From Phoronis australis (Eukaryota > Phoronida > Phoronidae): a stretch of 64,000 nucleotides of DNA. Positions 51,343 to 63,180 of this stretch are shown here, in pieces (the stretch's first letter is position 1; every line of letters begins with the position of its first letter). The notes under the pieces are model-generated. The model ran no database searches. It was not told the DNA's origin and saw only the letters and a list, made by a program, of their open reading frames with translations. The position numbers were made by a program, and so were the translations under genes. The stretch lies in assembly GCA_002633005.1 (NCBI GenBank), contig NMRA01000264.1, positions 236,631-300,630 of the forward strand, in the 5' to 3' direction.

Positions 51343-53304
51343 TATTATCAAAAAAAAAACAATCTAGAGTTAAGGTCCTTTCCAAGAGTTGATGACTATT
51401 CTAACTAGTGTAATTAGCTGCATTAGTTTTGCAAGCATCAAGAACTAATGGAGGCACGATGCATTTTTGTACTGAACTCTGAATTTTATTGATCATTCAC
51501 ATTAGCATTATGGGCCTATAATTAGGAACATTATGAGACCAATTCTATGAGCGTTAAGGCGAAATGCAGATTTAAATGAAGAAGAAATAATTTTTGGAGC
51601 GCGGCCTCGCGAGATCGGGATACAATCATTGTATTCACAGCGCTTTGTACATAAATTTTCAACCAATTATAATTGGTGAATAAATTTGTGCAGTTATCGC
51701 AATCACGCCTTAGTTAGGCTTGTATATTATCACCAACACGACAATACAGAGCAATATTCAAAACTAATGTTACAGCCATGCGCGTACCATATGGGGGGCT
51801 CGAATTTTTGAGAATGTGGACCTTTTACTATAAAGAAAACGGAGTACGTTCATAGCTATGAATTGTTTATTCGCCGGAAATTCCTGCCTTTATAGTGGAC
51901 TTTTGTCTCGGGACTTTTTGTTTCTCTGAGGCGGACCTTTTTGCCCACTCACTTCGTCAAATGGGGCGTCGTTGGAGCCCTACTAGAGCCCCACATGGGT
52001 GCGCGCATCAAAAGATGACTGAACAGCAAAATCGTTGTTCATGGGTGAGCGTTTGGATTCGTCGGTTGCCAACACGGACTCAGAGCTACGAGCAAAAGCA
52101 GCAAATTCAACCGTACCACTACCGTGATGCTCACGAGATTTTACAGCTTGTTTAGACGACACAAAAATGAATTTGTAAGTGCGAATTTTCCACGTTAGGC
52201 TACTGATTTGGCTACTACCGCCGACGGAGAGCTGAGTTTGCCGGGTCGGTGAGCCCACGTGCATGTAAACCCGTCTCAAAGTGCAGACGAAATCACACTT
52301 CTGAAAACACCCTTCAAAATCGACTGAAGATGCACGCATATATGCGCCAAAACAAGATGTTAAATGCAGATGGTTACTCCGCGCTTTTCGTCCTGGCCGG
52401 AGTTACTTCTATCAGGATTATTAGAGCCTACCGCGCGCGTCTGAAGTGCCGAAATGTCATAACCACGGGTGCTGATGCTCATGAGAGCCACAAACTGTGA
52501 TAGCGGCGAAATCTGGAACCGGGGTCAAGACTTATCTTCTGAAAATGCAAATGGCCAGGAACGTAAACCGAAATGACCTCGTTCATTTCATTGACTAAAC
52601 CACAGCACGTGTGGATGTTTACAATATATTGGATATTCATGCGCATGGTTCAAGAATCAACAAAATGTTATGATTAATATTCAAATTTACCTTGAATTCA
52701 CAAATAAAGAAACATTAACAAGACTTAAAAAGGATAAAATATAAATTATGTATTAAAATATTTTTTCTGACTCTTTCTACAAATGACGAGGCTGTGAATT
52801 ATTTTTTTTCTCGCAATACCATTGTGCGCTGTAAGGTTTGATGAATGAACTGAAGAGGTTGCTGCGTGGTGGGTGTTCCATGTAAACTTGAATCTTGAGA
52901 TCGCATCGCACTCTTACTCATCAAGATCAAAGTAAGTACACATTGTGCGCACATCGAATGCATTTGCACAAACCAGCTATGCGAAAAGCTGTCAAGTAGG
53001 CGTTATTTAGTTGAAACTCTCCTCTATCTAAGTGTGCAATATGGCCGTACGAAGCCCGGGTTGAGGCCCTCAGGGAGCGGCGTCTAAGGCAGATAAAGAG
53101 ACACTAGAGCGGACATCTTCTTATCACCAGCTAACGCATTGCAATAGGTATAATCTAAGAAGTAGTTTGGTCTGGGACAAACCACATGAGATAGAGGTAG
53201 GTGAGTAACAAAGTTGTGCTGTGAATGGTTGTGAACATATAGTTCTGCCCTACCAACCCGGGCATACAAATTACACATTGCGTGTGGATATCGTAGGCAT
53301 ACAG
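51343..53304. other. Intergenic, with CpG-richer segment 51880-52560
   Basis: The 51880-52560 segment is less AT-rich and has open frames on both strands (118 codons minus, 86 plus), but no recognisable domain. It could be an untranslated first exon or promoter of a gene further on, or an old insertion. Confidence 0.35.
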
Positions 53305-53360
53305 GCCGATAGCTCAGTGGCCGTAATGGAGGCTAATGGAGCTGTTCAACCGCTTTACTT
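53305..53360 (+). ncRNA. tRNA-like 5' fragment
   Basis: GGCCGATAGCTCAGTGGCCG contains TAGCTCAGTGG, a consensus tRNA D-arm/A box. No B box or acceptor partner follows, so it is a fragment or SINE head. Confidence 0.35.
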
Positions 53361-53939
53361 TTTGGTTGTTAACTGCAGAATATGAATTATCAATGGAATT
53401 TACTCGCCTGCCACATGTTCAAAAAGGGTAGTATATACACTAATATGTTGCAACTTGTGTTGCCCATTGGTCAGCTGTCCTACATAATTTGCATTTATTA
53501 CAAAATGAAAAAAGGAGATATTGTACTTTTTCAATTTATATGTTTGTACCTAATCTATGATTCACCATTATTGTTTTCTTGTTTATTTTGATCAAAAAGT
53601 AAATCGGCTAATCATTCACTGCAGGGTGATTGCATCAGTGCCTTCTCCTTTTATTTGGTGTCACTCCACATGCAATGTTTGTCTAGTGTAAACGTTCAGG
53701 TTTTGGTCGTTTTTGTCGCGGGTTGTTGGTAGTTGTCTATTGCTGATAGTTTACATATTCTTTGCGTTCAGGATGTCAGGAGTGAGTTTTTTGACAAGCC
53801 TGACTGACCTTACTCACCAGACTTCAACTGGTCAAGAGTTAGTAGGAGGCAGACCTATACAATATCCATAATTTCATATGTATGGGATATATATGTATAT
53901 ATTTTACAATTCGTCAACAATAGTGTCCTTCGAAGGATC
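53361..53939. other. Intergenic
   Basis: Nothing recognised. Confidence 0.45.
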
Positions 53940-54045
53940 TGGATAACCTCATTTAGTTTCAGATTTATTTACAAGTGTTAGAAAAAGGTCATTTTGGCAA
54001 TTACTTTTGTCCGAAGCTGGTGACATTTTACATTTTACCATAATG
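53940..54045. repeat. Dispersed repeat copy (24090 family)
   Basis: GAAAAAGGTCATTTTGGCAA, TTACTTTTGTCCGAAGCTGG and ACATTTTACATTTTACC keep the family order. Confidence 0.55.
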
Positions 54046-54201
54046 TGGCACAGAGCTTGTGTTGAGAAGAGCAGCTGCTATTCAGTGCTATTGCAACTCA
54101 AGCCTTCGTACTGATGTCCCTTAGTTTGCATCTCTTGCAGACTCCTGCGTATTACGTGATTTGGCCGTAGGTACAAAACAAATTGAAAGGACTCTGTCAC
54201 A

Positions 54202-54489
54202 CTGTCATTTCAGAGGGTATTAATAAAAGCGTTGCCAAAATTAGCAATAACATTTTTAATACATTTAGGATGGAACATATAGTTCCCATTCGTCAAGCAA
54301 GGAACTATCTCAAGTGAACGATAACTGAGCTGATGGCTTCTGTCACTGTCATTTCAGAGGGTATTAATAAAAGCGTTGCCAAAATTAGCAATAACATTTT
54401 TAATACATTTAGGATGGAACATATAGTTCCCATTCGTCAAGCAAGGAACTATGTCAAGTGAACGATAACTGAGCTGATGGCTTCTGTCA
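54202..54489. repeat. 144-bp tandem duplication, almost identical copies
   Basis: Copies 54202-54345 and 54346-54489 begin CTGTCATTTCAGAGGGTATT and end TGATGGCTTCTGTCA. The only difference noticed is one C/G in the GGAACTATCTC segment. Such identity implies a recent event. Confidence 0.95.
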
Positions 54490-55301
54490 AAATGATGCTT
54501 GGTCATTGTAAAGAAGTCTTCACCCAAGTCAAACTCATTTCAATTTTGTCATTGGTTCCCTCTTTTCATTGTAAATGCACCCAGGTTACCACTCATTTCA
54601 GCCCTCAGTGGCCAAATATTTCAGTGCTGTCAAGTGTATGCCTGCAGTGATGTAAGGCATCTCCTGTACTTTTACTGAATTATTTAGAAATTAAATGTGA
54701 TCACTTGAGAAATGTGTGTTCAACATATGGGTGACTGTGGGTTTAATAACTGCAAGATACTCGTGAGACAGTTGTGGTTACTAATGTTTGCTTATGGAGC
54801 AGAAACTGTGAACATTTTAGCTTGACCAAGCAATCACTTCAGTAGCCGCCATCTTGCCATTATACAGGAGTAAAAACAGAGCTTACGAAGTACTCCCCTT
54901 TTTCATGAGTGTTTTGTGTGGTCTTTTGTGATTGTGCTTTTCTTGCACGACTCTTGCTTTATGTAACACGCCCCAGATTTAGTTATGTGGCTGTACCAGT
55001 CAGAAGACAGTACATGATTTTCAAGAAGTCTGCCGTCAATGGGCATTAGCGTGATTGACCGTTCAGATACATGTTCACCACCAACTTCAATTCTTTGTTT
55101 GTAAGCACTTTTTGAGTTCCCTAATTTAAATACCTTGGTCCGTATCCTGGATAAGAACTGTAAATTATGTGACTGCTTCTGAATAAATAAATTTGCTCTA
55201 CCCATCCTTGTCCATTGAAATATCTGTTTTTTCATTAAAAATTAATTATATTGAAAAAAGTTGATTAGCAGGCATTTCCAAATCAGTTTAGCTAATGTAT
55301 G
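54490..55301. other. Intergenic
   Basis: A 110-codon minus-strand frame (54903-55235) has no recognisable domain. Nothing else seen. Confidence 0.45.
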
Positions 55302-55806
55302 TTAAGGCAATTTCATACTGACTTAACTCCGGTCTGAATGGAACGTCAACGTAAACAGCGCAGTTAACTGGACCATTCATTCTGGCTTCGGTAGTCAATG
55401 AACATCGAAGTAAACGGAGGGTGACGCTCTCGTCATCGAAGTTATGGCAAGGTAGCGCTGCATGCTAAGATTTTTTTCATTGTGACAATTTGGGAACATT
55501 TGCATGTGGTAATTGACATTAAACTTATTTTTAAATTGGTTGCTTACTATTAGAGCAAAATATAAACAGCTGTTAGTGACGGCACTACCTTGTAATTGTT
55601 GACAATAACAGTAGCACCTGGCTATAATTTTGATTGGACCGAAGTTAACCGTTCATACTGCATGGCAGCTTTGACGCTGTGTTGTTAAATCCACCTGTTA
55701 ACTGGGATGTTATTTGGAGCTGTTAACTTTGATCCAGTACTGGAGTTAAGCGTCCATACTGACTGCAACTCTCCAAACCATTGAAGTTAGTATGAAAGGC
55801 CCTTTA
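55302..55806. mobile_element. TIR element (MITE), about 505 bp
   Basis: Left end TTAAGGCAATTTCATACTGA and inverted right end TAAAGGGCCTTTCATACTAA. The interior repeats GTTAACT/AGTTAAC words. No coding sequence. Confidence 0.75.
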
Positions 55807-56511
55807 GAAAACAAGTTAATTGGATGAATGCTAAATTGATCACCATATTCCTGTACTCTATAAACACAGGTGTATTATAATTTGATAGTATTACTGAGAT
55901 CCAAAGTGTTGTCTGTTTCCACATTCAAAATTATGCAGTCATCATCCATTCTGAAAACTAAGCGTATCCTACCATCTTTTGTATGCATACAGGTTAAAAT
56001 TACGCTTTCAGTTAACATTTGTATTTCCATGTAATACAAGTGGCTGTATTTGGGTCAAACACATGGAAATATTTTATGGGGGTGTAACCCAAAGTCACAG
56101 TTGATTGGTTGATAGTCATTGGACACCTGTCATAATATGATAATAAGAAAAAAACTAGTGTAAGGAAATATTGCCTATGGCTTTCACGAGCATCAAGTTT
56201 GTGGTCACGATGAAGGTAAAGGTTTTAACTGAACATTTGAACTAAAATTTAGGAATGCTATCATGCTAACACCTGTTTGAACGAGGGTGTGGTACTGAAG
56301 ATTGCTAATCCTTTTAGTTTGAAGTGATATAGGACTCTCAAAAATGTCCAATTTTGGCCAGTTTCGGAGCACGGTATGCCGTAAATGGCTCATCCGATTC
56401 ACTTGAAACATTCAGATACCATGCTTTATGCAGTATTCCCCAAAGCGCTGTGAGGAATTATTTTTAAAATGTTCAATTTTTGCATAAGTAGCTATTAATA
56501 AATAGGACTTA
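55807..56511. other. Intergenic
   Basis: No gene recognised. Confidence 0.45.
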
Positions 56512-57577
56512 CCGTATTCGTCCTAGTAAGTGCCCATGCCCCTTATAAGCGCCCCCACGTGTTTTCAGACTTCGCTAATATAAGCGCCTAGCCCATGATC
56601 GTGTATACATGCAAAAAATGCCTTACCTACAGTTCTAAAATTCTACAGTACCGTCTTCAATTTATCAATAATATCCGACACTGTCCTGAAAAAATCATTG
56701 TGCGTGGAATTTCTAGACCATGAGCCTCACCACTATGTCGGAATTTACCCATGACTATACACTTCAAACTTCCGCAGTGTTTCAAAAAGAGCGCAAAAGT
56801 TTTGCTGATCTTGCGAGGAACGTGTCCCACTATGGTCAGGCCTTTCAGAACGGACGCAGTGTACTTGTCAACGGGATTGTATTGTGTCTTTCCCGTACAG
56901 ATCTCCAGATTTCTTTGTAAACGTGAAAACTGCGAATCGAAGACTAATAACAAACTTGACCAGTGTTAAAAGCATGTGGCCAGTAAGCACGCGCTGCATA
57001 CCTGTAGGCCTGCTACTAACTCTGATGGCACCCACACGCTCGTCACTCGGCACACAGATGCAGACGAACTTCAAAACAAACTTCACGTGACAACAACGTG
57101 TGTTTGTCCAGATTTTACTCGTGTTGCGGGGTGCGATCTAGTGCAGATTTGGACTTAATCTTCAGTTAGTCCTGACTCCACAGGAACTTAAAAATCTTAG
57201 GGACGTTATTTGGAAAAGTTAAGGAGGATTTTGGGTAATTTGTTGAGTCGAAACTGTTTTTATTCAAGAATTCAAGTTGCCTTATTGGCGATCGCGAGGC
57301 AGCGACACATCAGTCAGCAAGTTTTCACTCTGGGATTTCTGAACAATTTTCTGAAAAAGATTCTTAATTTAACAACGAAGTTTGATAGCAGTGCACCACA
57401 ATTTTGTGGAAAGTCTGTCATAGGTTATAGATACGTCACAGAGCGTAAATTTGATGAATCCTAGGTTCCGATTTCACCCGTTTCGGAGACCGGGTTTCAA
57501 ATGCCTTAGGCTACAATAAGCGCACTCCCGAAATAAATTTTTCTTAGCGCCTTAGGCGCTTATTAGGGAGAATACGG
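56512..57577. mobile_element. TA-flanked inverted-repeat transposon, non-autonomous (1.07 kb)
   Basis: Left end CCGTATTCGTCCTAGTAAGT and inverted right end CCGTATTCTCCCTAATAAGC, with TA on both sides (56510-56511, 57578-57579). Subterminal AGCGCCC motifs resemble those of the 13250-15077 element, so both are probably one superfamily. Interior frames on both strands (up to 98 codons) have no recognised transposase domain. Confidence 0.82.
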
Positions 57578-57640
57578 TATACATTATTTATGAAAAAATT
57601 GTTGCATAAAACAAAGCCATAAGAAAACTGTGACGGCTTG

Positions 57641-57850
57641 TTTTGAGATTTTATCTTGATGAATATTTATGTCATGAGAAGTTTGACCCAAAGTGATAGT
57701 TTAGAAAAGTGTTACAGTAACTACTTTTTTGAGATTTTATCTTGATGAATATTTATGTCATGAGAAATTTGACCTAAAGTGATAGTTTAGAAAAGTGTTA
57801 CTACTTTTTTGAGATTTTATCTTGAACACTTATATGATGAGAAATTTGGT
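57641..57850. repeat. 80-86-bp tandem repeat, 2.5 units
   Basis: Units start TTTTGAGATTTTATCTTGAT at 57641, 57727 and 57807. The second lacks CAGTAA near its end and the third is truncated. Confidence 0.92.
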
Positions 57851-58416
57851 CATGTTATTTTGCTATGGATGTACCTTTTTTGCGAAATTTTCCAAAAAGT
57901 CATGATCACGTGACCTAATTAATGTCAGATTAAGAGGTCAAAAATCAAATTTTATGGAGTTTCTACTTTCAGAAAATATATACTTTTGTGGAGTTAAATT
58001 CTATTGTTTTGCAGATATTTGGCTAAATGTACCTACTTGTTGCTAACATCCTACCTGTCCCTTGCAGTGTTCATTAAAGTCAAGTAGAAATCTCAGAGCC
58101 TTGGAGCTGAAAAACGATATTAGGAACAATTTTCCCTATTAAGTCCTAAAGAATGATTTTGTGTTTTTGATCACTAATCAGAACTTCAAAGCCTTTGGAA
58201 CATCAAAAAGTGCTCTATAACCTAATCCAGCTTTTCTTTTTTTGCAAAAACTTATTGTCTTAACATATTTGAAACAGTTGTTTTATAGAAGCTAAATAAA
58301 GTTATAAAAATGTTTAGCTTCATTTTGACTTCTTAGCGTCACTAAGTTATTTGTTTTCTTTAACACAGAAGTGGCGTCAGTTCTCTCAAACAGTCGATAT
58401 ATTTAAAAAAGCAATA
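57851..58416. other. Intergenic
   Basis: AT-rich, no feature recognised. Confidence 0.45.
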
Positions 58417-58583
58417 CCATATTCGCCCTAATAAGTGCCCATGCCTCTATAAGCTCCCCCCACGTGTTTTCAAACTTTGCTAAAATAACGCCATGTACAT
58501 GCGAAAAATGCCATACCTACTGTTCTAAAATTCTATAGTAACGTCTTCAATTTATCAATAAGATCCGACAGTCTTGAAAAAGT
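58417..58583. mobile_element. Left-end fragment of the 56512-57577 transposon
   Basis: Starts CCATATTCGCCCTAATAAGT after a TA. It follows the first 190 bp or so of the complete element (CCACGTGTTTTCA, AAAAATGCCATACCTAC, CTTCAATTTATCAATAA) with small deletions, then stops. No right end follows. Confidence 0.85.
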
Positions 58584-60082
58584 CAAGTTATATTTGCGTA
58601 CTGCTTTGAAGCATGAATGTGTATGTGTGTTTTTGTTTAAGCGTTTACTTGTTGTTTTATTATGTTGTTTCATTAATGAAATTGATATTTTTGTGAACAA
58701 AATACTTAACTAAAAAAAGAAAAAATGCAGAAATGAAATATTCTGACATGCAAAATTGTTCTAGGCATTGACGACTGATGAACAAAAACATTTTGGAAAT
58801 CTGTGGACCAATTGCATAGAAATAAGCAAAGCCTCACAGTGTGTATGCCCAAACCACGAATGGAGATAGATACAATTGAAGTTGATTGGTTAGGCAGCAG
58901 CATTGTTGGGTAACTTACACGAAAAATTTTCATCAAACTTATTGTTGTTCTGCAGTAAATCAAAAAACCTGTGTCTGAAGAAACTTTTTTATCACATGAA
59001 CTGGAATATGTTACAACACGACTGGTTAATAATACCGAGTACCGGTATGTAATTTTTTATATCACATGGGCGAATTACAAAGTAGTGCAAAGTAAAAATC
59101 CATACGCCTTAATTTTATCGTCTGCAAAACACTCATACCAACAACCAAGCAATGCCGGAGTTCGGTGAAGGTTATGATTGACAAATCCGGCCCGCTTCAA
59201 TATGACATCCAAAGCAGCAGCATCATGTTTGTACTCCCAGTTGGAAGGACATGCAAACAACTTCTTGAACGGACTTGTCTTTGGTGGCAAATTTCATATT
59301 TACGTGAGACGAACCCTAACTCAAGAAACCAAGCAGTGAGACAAGCTGTGCTGTCTCAAGGTCATTTCAGTGCTCATGTGCAGGGAAGCCCTGCTGACTG
59401 TTATTTATAAACATTTGTTATTGATAAGTTTTAATGTTGTAACTTCAAAGAGTATTTATATTCTAACTTGAACTTTTGTTACAAAACCTAAATGCAATTT
59501 ACAATTTTAAAATAAAATTATTAACAAAAAGTTACTGGGTTTACTTTATATTGCGCAAACGTGTTTTTACAAAAGTTGCATCGTGGTTGAAAGTTTTAGA
59601 CACATCGAATTTTTCGGGAAAAAGGTCATTTTTACAGCAAGCCTCGGGATTTTGATGAAATTTCTAAGAGGTTTTGTCCGACCATGTCATAAACGTGAGA
59701 CTTGTATAGGATTCTATATTTACTTGTTCATGATCTTTACTTACACTAAACTTAATTTTTCGATCATGATTCTTTTATAATATTTTAAAATATGACATCA
59801 TATGTTGAGCCAGGTATTGTTCAGATAGTCTTCAATATTTCAGGTGAGGATTTCTTGTTTATTAATACGGTAAATTCATACCTACCTGTCCCAGCACATG
59901 CTTTGTCTCCTGTTTGACATTCTTAACTCTGATCCTGAATTAGAATTGTTTTTAGTTTTAGTCTATTAAGCCTCGGGAATGGATCATTGCATTGATAGTA
60001 ATTCAAAAGAAATTTCTTTAAAAATGCAAAAGGATGGTAAGTGGTATAATCATGAAAATTTTGAGACATCCATTTGAGAAAA
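58584..60082. other. Intergenic
   Basis: The minus-strand frame at 59075-59290 looks slightly protein-like (a KLFACPSNWEYKHDAA segment) but matches no family I know. Nothing else seen. Confidence 0.4.
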
Positions 60083-60272
60083 CAAATAAAGTTTGAGTCT
60101 AATACTGGAATAAAAACTTACAAAAATTAGCGACGTTGCATCCGCATCTCACAGACTTCAGCTTGGTTTGTGACTATCGTTATTCTGGCTAATTGGTGGC
60201 GTTTTGACCAGACAGCGCGGCATTGATGTCAGAACATAATCCCATACGTGTATTAGAGTCAAACTTTATTTG
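60083..60272. mobile_element. 190-bp MITE with 23-bp inverted repeats
   Basis: CAAATAAAGTTTGAGTCTAA plus TAC at 60083-60105 is mirrored at 60250-60272 with a single mismatch. Non-coding. Confidence 0.85.
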
Positions 60273-60699
60273 ATGGTAAATGGTCTAAATCAGAAGTTGA
60301 TTTTTCAATGGAAGTCAGATTTATAGTAGCATTATATATATGTTAGGCTGAATAAAAAATTGTGTTTTTAAACACACATTTTTAAAAAAGTACCATAAAA
60401 ATGAAACGTGTAAAACGCAAAAACGCTTGTGTTTAAAATTTCAGAATTCATGCCCGTTGCTTTTGCAACGTTCCAAATGTTGCATTCATTGGATATCATT
60501 GTTGGTGACTGTAATTTTTTTCATTGTTTGAACTTGGCGATTTTGACTTTACCTAATTCTGATGCAGGGTCTCATCTAGTGGCCAGTTTTCAAAAATGAC
60601 AGCTTGGATGGCGTGGTCAAGAGAGAAAAAAGACGGCATGTTTCAAGACAACATTGACAAAAACGACTGCTAATCGAAAACTAACATTTCTGCTTCTTA
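60273..60699. other. Intergenic
   Basis: Nothing recognised. Confidence 0.45.
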
Positions 60700-61010
60700 T
60701 AAATTTTATTGAAACTTACAATGTTGATGGTAAATATTCAGACATAGATTGAGATCACAGACTATTGCCGTTTGTTTCTACCATAGGTGTCACACTTACG
60801 ATTGGCAATTGTTGGCAGCCATGTTTTTTGGGGGAATAATTTCCTCTCAACTAAAATTTTATTGAAACACACAATTCGTTGTTTTAGTTCAATAAAGATT
60901 TAGGCATAAATCGAAATAATGGACTATTACCATCTATTTTTACCATAAATGTCACACTGACGATCAGCAGATGGTGGCATGCAGTTTTTTTTTAGGGAAT
61001 GCTTCCCTGT
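60700..61010. repeat. Diverged tandem duplication, about 153-bp unit
   Basis: Both halves contain AAATTTTATTGAAAC, then GACTATT.CC.T, CCATA..TGTCACACT.ACGAT, then GG.A.CATG.TTTTTT in that order. Confidence 0.75.
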
Positions 61011-62278
61011 CATGTGACGTCAGGGTGACCTCATACGATGCTTAATGCCAATCTCATGAAGTTGGATACCCACTTTTCAAATCTTAGATGACCCCCTGTT
61101 CTCACATCTTGATTCAGCTCTCCTCTTGGATAGGTAAAAAGGAATTCTATTGTTGACCTTGTATTCAATTGGTAGGGCCACTGAAACATTTCTCAGTTGG
61201 GAAGTGGAGATCAATTTATCACCTACTCGTGTAATAATAATAATAATGTTTATCTTTGCAGCAGTACAACTGTAGGTCCGGATGGCTATTAAAGACACGT
61301 TGTCAAACTTAAATCCCTTGAAGTCCCATGAGACGAATCTTACGCTAACATTTAAAGTTTTGTTACCCCAATGCCTAAGCAAGCCTCAGCCAGATAGTGA
61401 CTAATCGATTCCCAAGTTTATTCTTCTGGCTTAGCTGCGATACTGAAGAATACCTATTTGCTAATTTCTCGTATAATGCATCGATTTTAAAAATTCAGAC
61501 GAACAGTACTTTCTTTTCGATCTTAAAAACTGTCATTTTGGTCGTTGGCATTACTTAATGTTTGTTTTTTTGGCTTTGAATCTTGTACGCTAAACAGGTG
61601 TCTTGGTTTATGACTGCAATTGCTAGCAGAGCATTGAACTGCTGTTGTGGGGTTTCTAGATTCGATTTGGCACTGAGACTGATTTCAGAAATCACCTTTC
61701 TTGCCAATAATGTCCTTTTATGCTGTTGTTTTAAGTAGAAGACTTTTGGGAAGCTGTTCCGGTAACTATCTCTTTGTTGCCTCAGGATGTTGAAAAAAAT
61801 TGGGCTTTCATTCTTTCTTTTCATTCAACACCAGTGTTCTTCCTTTATTTGTTCAAACATCATTTGTTGAAAAGTTCTGATCCAAGTGTGGAAATCTTGA
61901 AACATGTCTGAAAAGCTCTGAACCTTTTTGAATCTTGAGGCAAGGCAAATGATTGAAATAGTGTACATTTAGTCAAGCATGTAGGGTAAATTGTCTTCAA
62001 ATTCGAACAAAAATAATGACTAAGATTGTATTTTTTGGTTTTTCAAATGTTCACTGTATTGCTAAAAATGTTCAAATTTCATTGTGTGTTTCTTGATGAC
62101 ATCCGTACTAAGTTTTCAAATAATCAAGTAATATTGTCTTCTTGTTAACTGTTGTCGAAAATTTTGATAAAATATAACTTAAGCGTTTTACCATATTTTG
62201 TTCTAATTTGAAGAAACTTTATCGTACTGATTTTTTCCATTTGCTGTAAAAAATGATTGTGAAAATAATGTGTAACCA
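61011..62278. other. Intergenic
   Basis: Short (TAA)n-like run near 61236. Minus-strand frames at 61077-61382 and 61555-61824 have no recognisable domains. Confidence 0.45.
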
Positions 62279-62681
62279 GGGCCCGGTCTCTAATCTTTGT
62301 ACTCGAAACGAACTCGAAACTATTTTTGGCAATTTCTCTGCTCCCTTTGTGCAAACTTAAGATAATTGGTTATCGGACTGTGCTCGAATACATTATAGTT
62401 TATGCATAGGAGTTTCTAGTTCAAGTTTGCCCTTGAAAACCCTTATATTCGTGCTACAAACTCGAGTAAAAACTCGAAATTTCGAGTTCAAACTCGAACT
62501 TATTGCTTTAATATTGGGTTTACAAACAGTGAACTAAGGGCAATAAATTATCTAAGTAAGTTATTGTGTACTAGAGCATAGAATAATAGACACTTATCTT
62601 GATTTCGCCCAAAAGTAGAGTAGAAAATGCCAAACCTAATTTCAAGTTCCATTTCGAGTAAAAAGATTTGAGACCGGGCCC
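62279..62681. mobile_element. 403-bp TIR element (MITE), GGGCCCGGTCTC ends
   Basis: GGGCCCGGTCTCTAATCTTT at the left is mirrored at 62662-62681 with one mismatch. The interior is rich in ACTCGAA/TTCGAGT words. No coding sequence; target duplication not resolved. Confidence 0.88.
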
Positions 62682-62689
62682 AGGCCTTC

Positions 62690-63180
62690 ATGCAGCGTAC
62701 GTCTTGGGCTTCCAAATGGACGCCCTAGCGCTAATTTGGACGCCCTGGCAAGGACTCCCAATGTATCATTTGGACGCCCACTGTCAATAGGAACCTTTCA
62801 AGTTTGGACTTGCACATTGTAATGAATACTAGGAAGCCTCTGAAGGCTCAAAGTGGGGGCTCTTTTTTCAAAGCAGGAAGAAATATACAATGTATATACA
62901 AAGTATATGCATTGTTGCTATTTTGGCACTTGATTGACAGCATTGTAAAAATCTTGGTCTACACATTTTTTTAGTAAAAATGCTCACCATAGAAGGCTGT
63001 TTTATAAACTTAGATGTAAAAACCTTGATCTATGCAATTTTTTGTAAAAAATGTGTGTTTGGGGGTATTGCTGGGGGTGGGGGGTTTCGCGTCGGAATCA
63101 TGGACGCCCTGGAATATTGGGAACCCCATTTTGGACACCCTATTTTCAAAATCCTGGATAAAGGCCTGTGTGTAACTATA
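62690..63180. repeat. Dispersed repeat, inverted copy of 6890-7300
   Basis: Contains GGACGCCCTGGAATATTGGG and CCTATTTTCAAAATCCTGGA, the reverse complement of the CBL-intron copy. Preceded by three TTTGGACGCCC words (62715-62780). Confidence 0.75.

Noticed and set aside
53305-53360. A tRNA gene from TAGCTCAGTGG
   Set aside because: Only the D-arm region is present; there is no B box.
56657-57158. Several overlapping frames inside the TA-flanked transposon as a possible transposase
   Set aside because: No catalytic acidic triad context or DNA-binding domain could be recognised in any frame.
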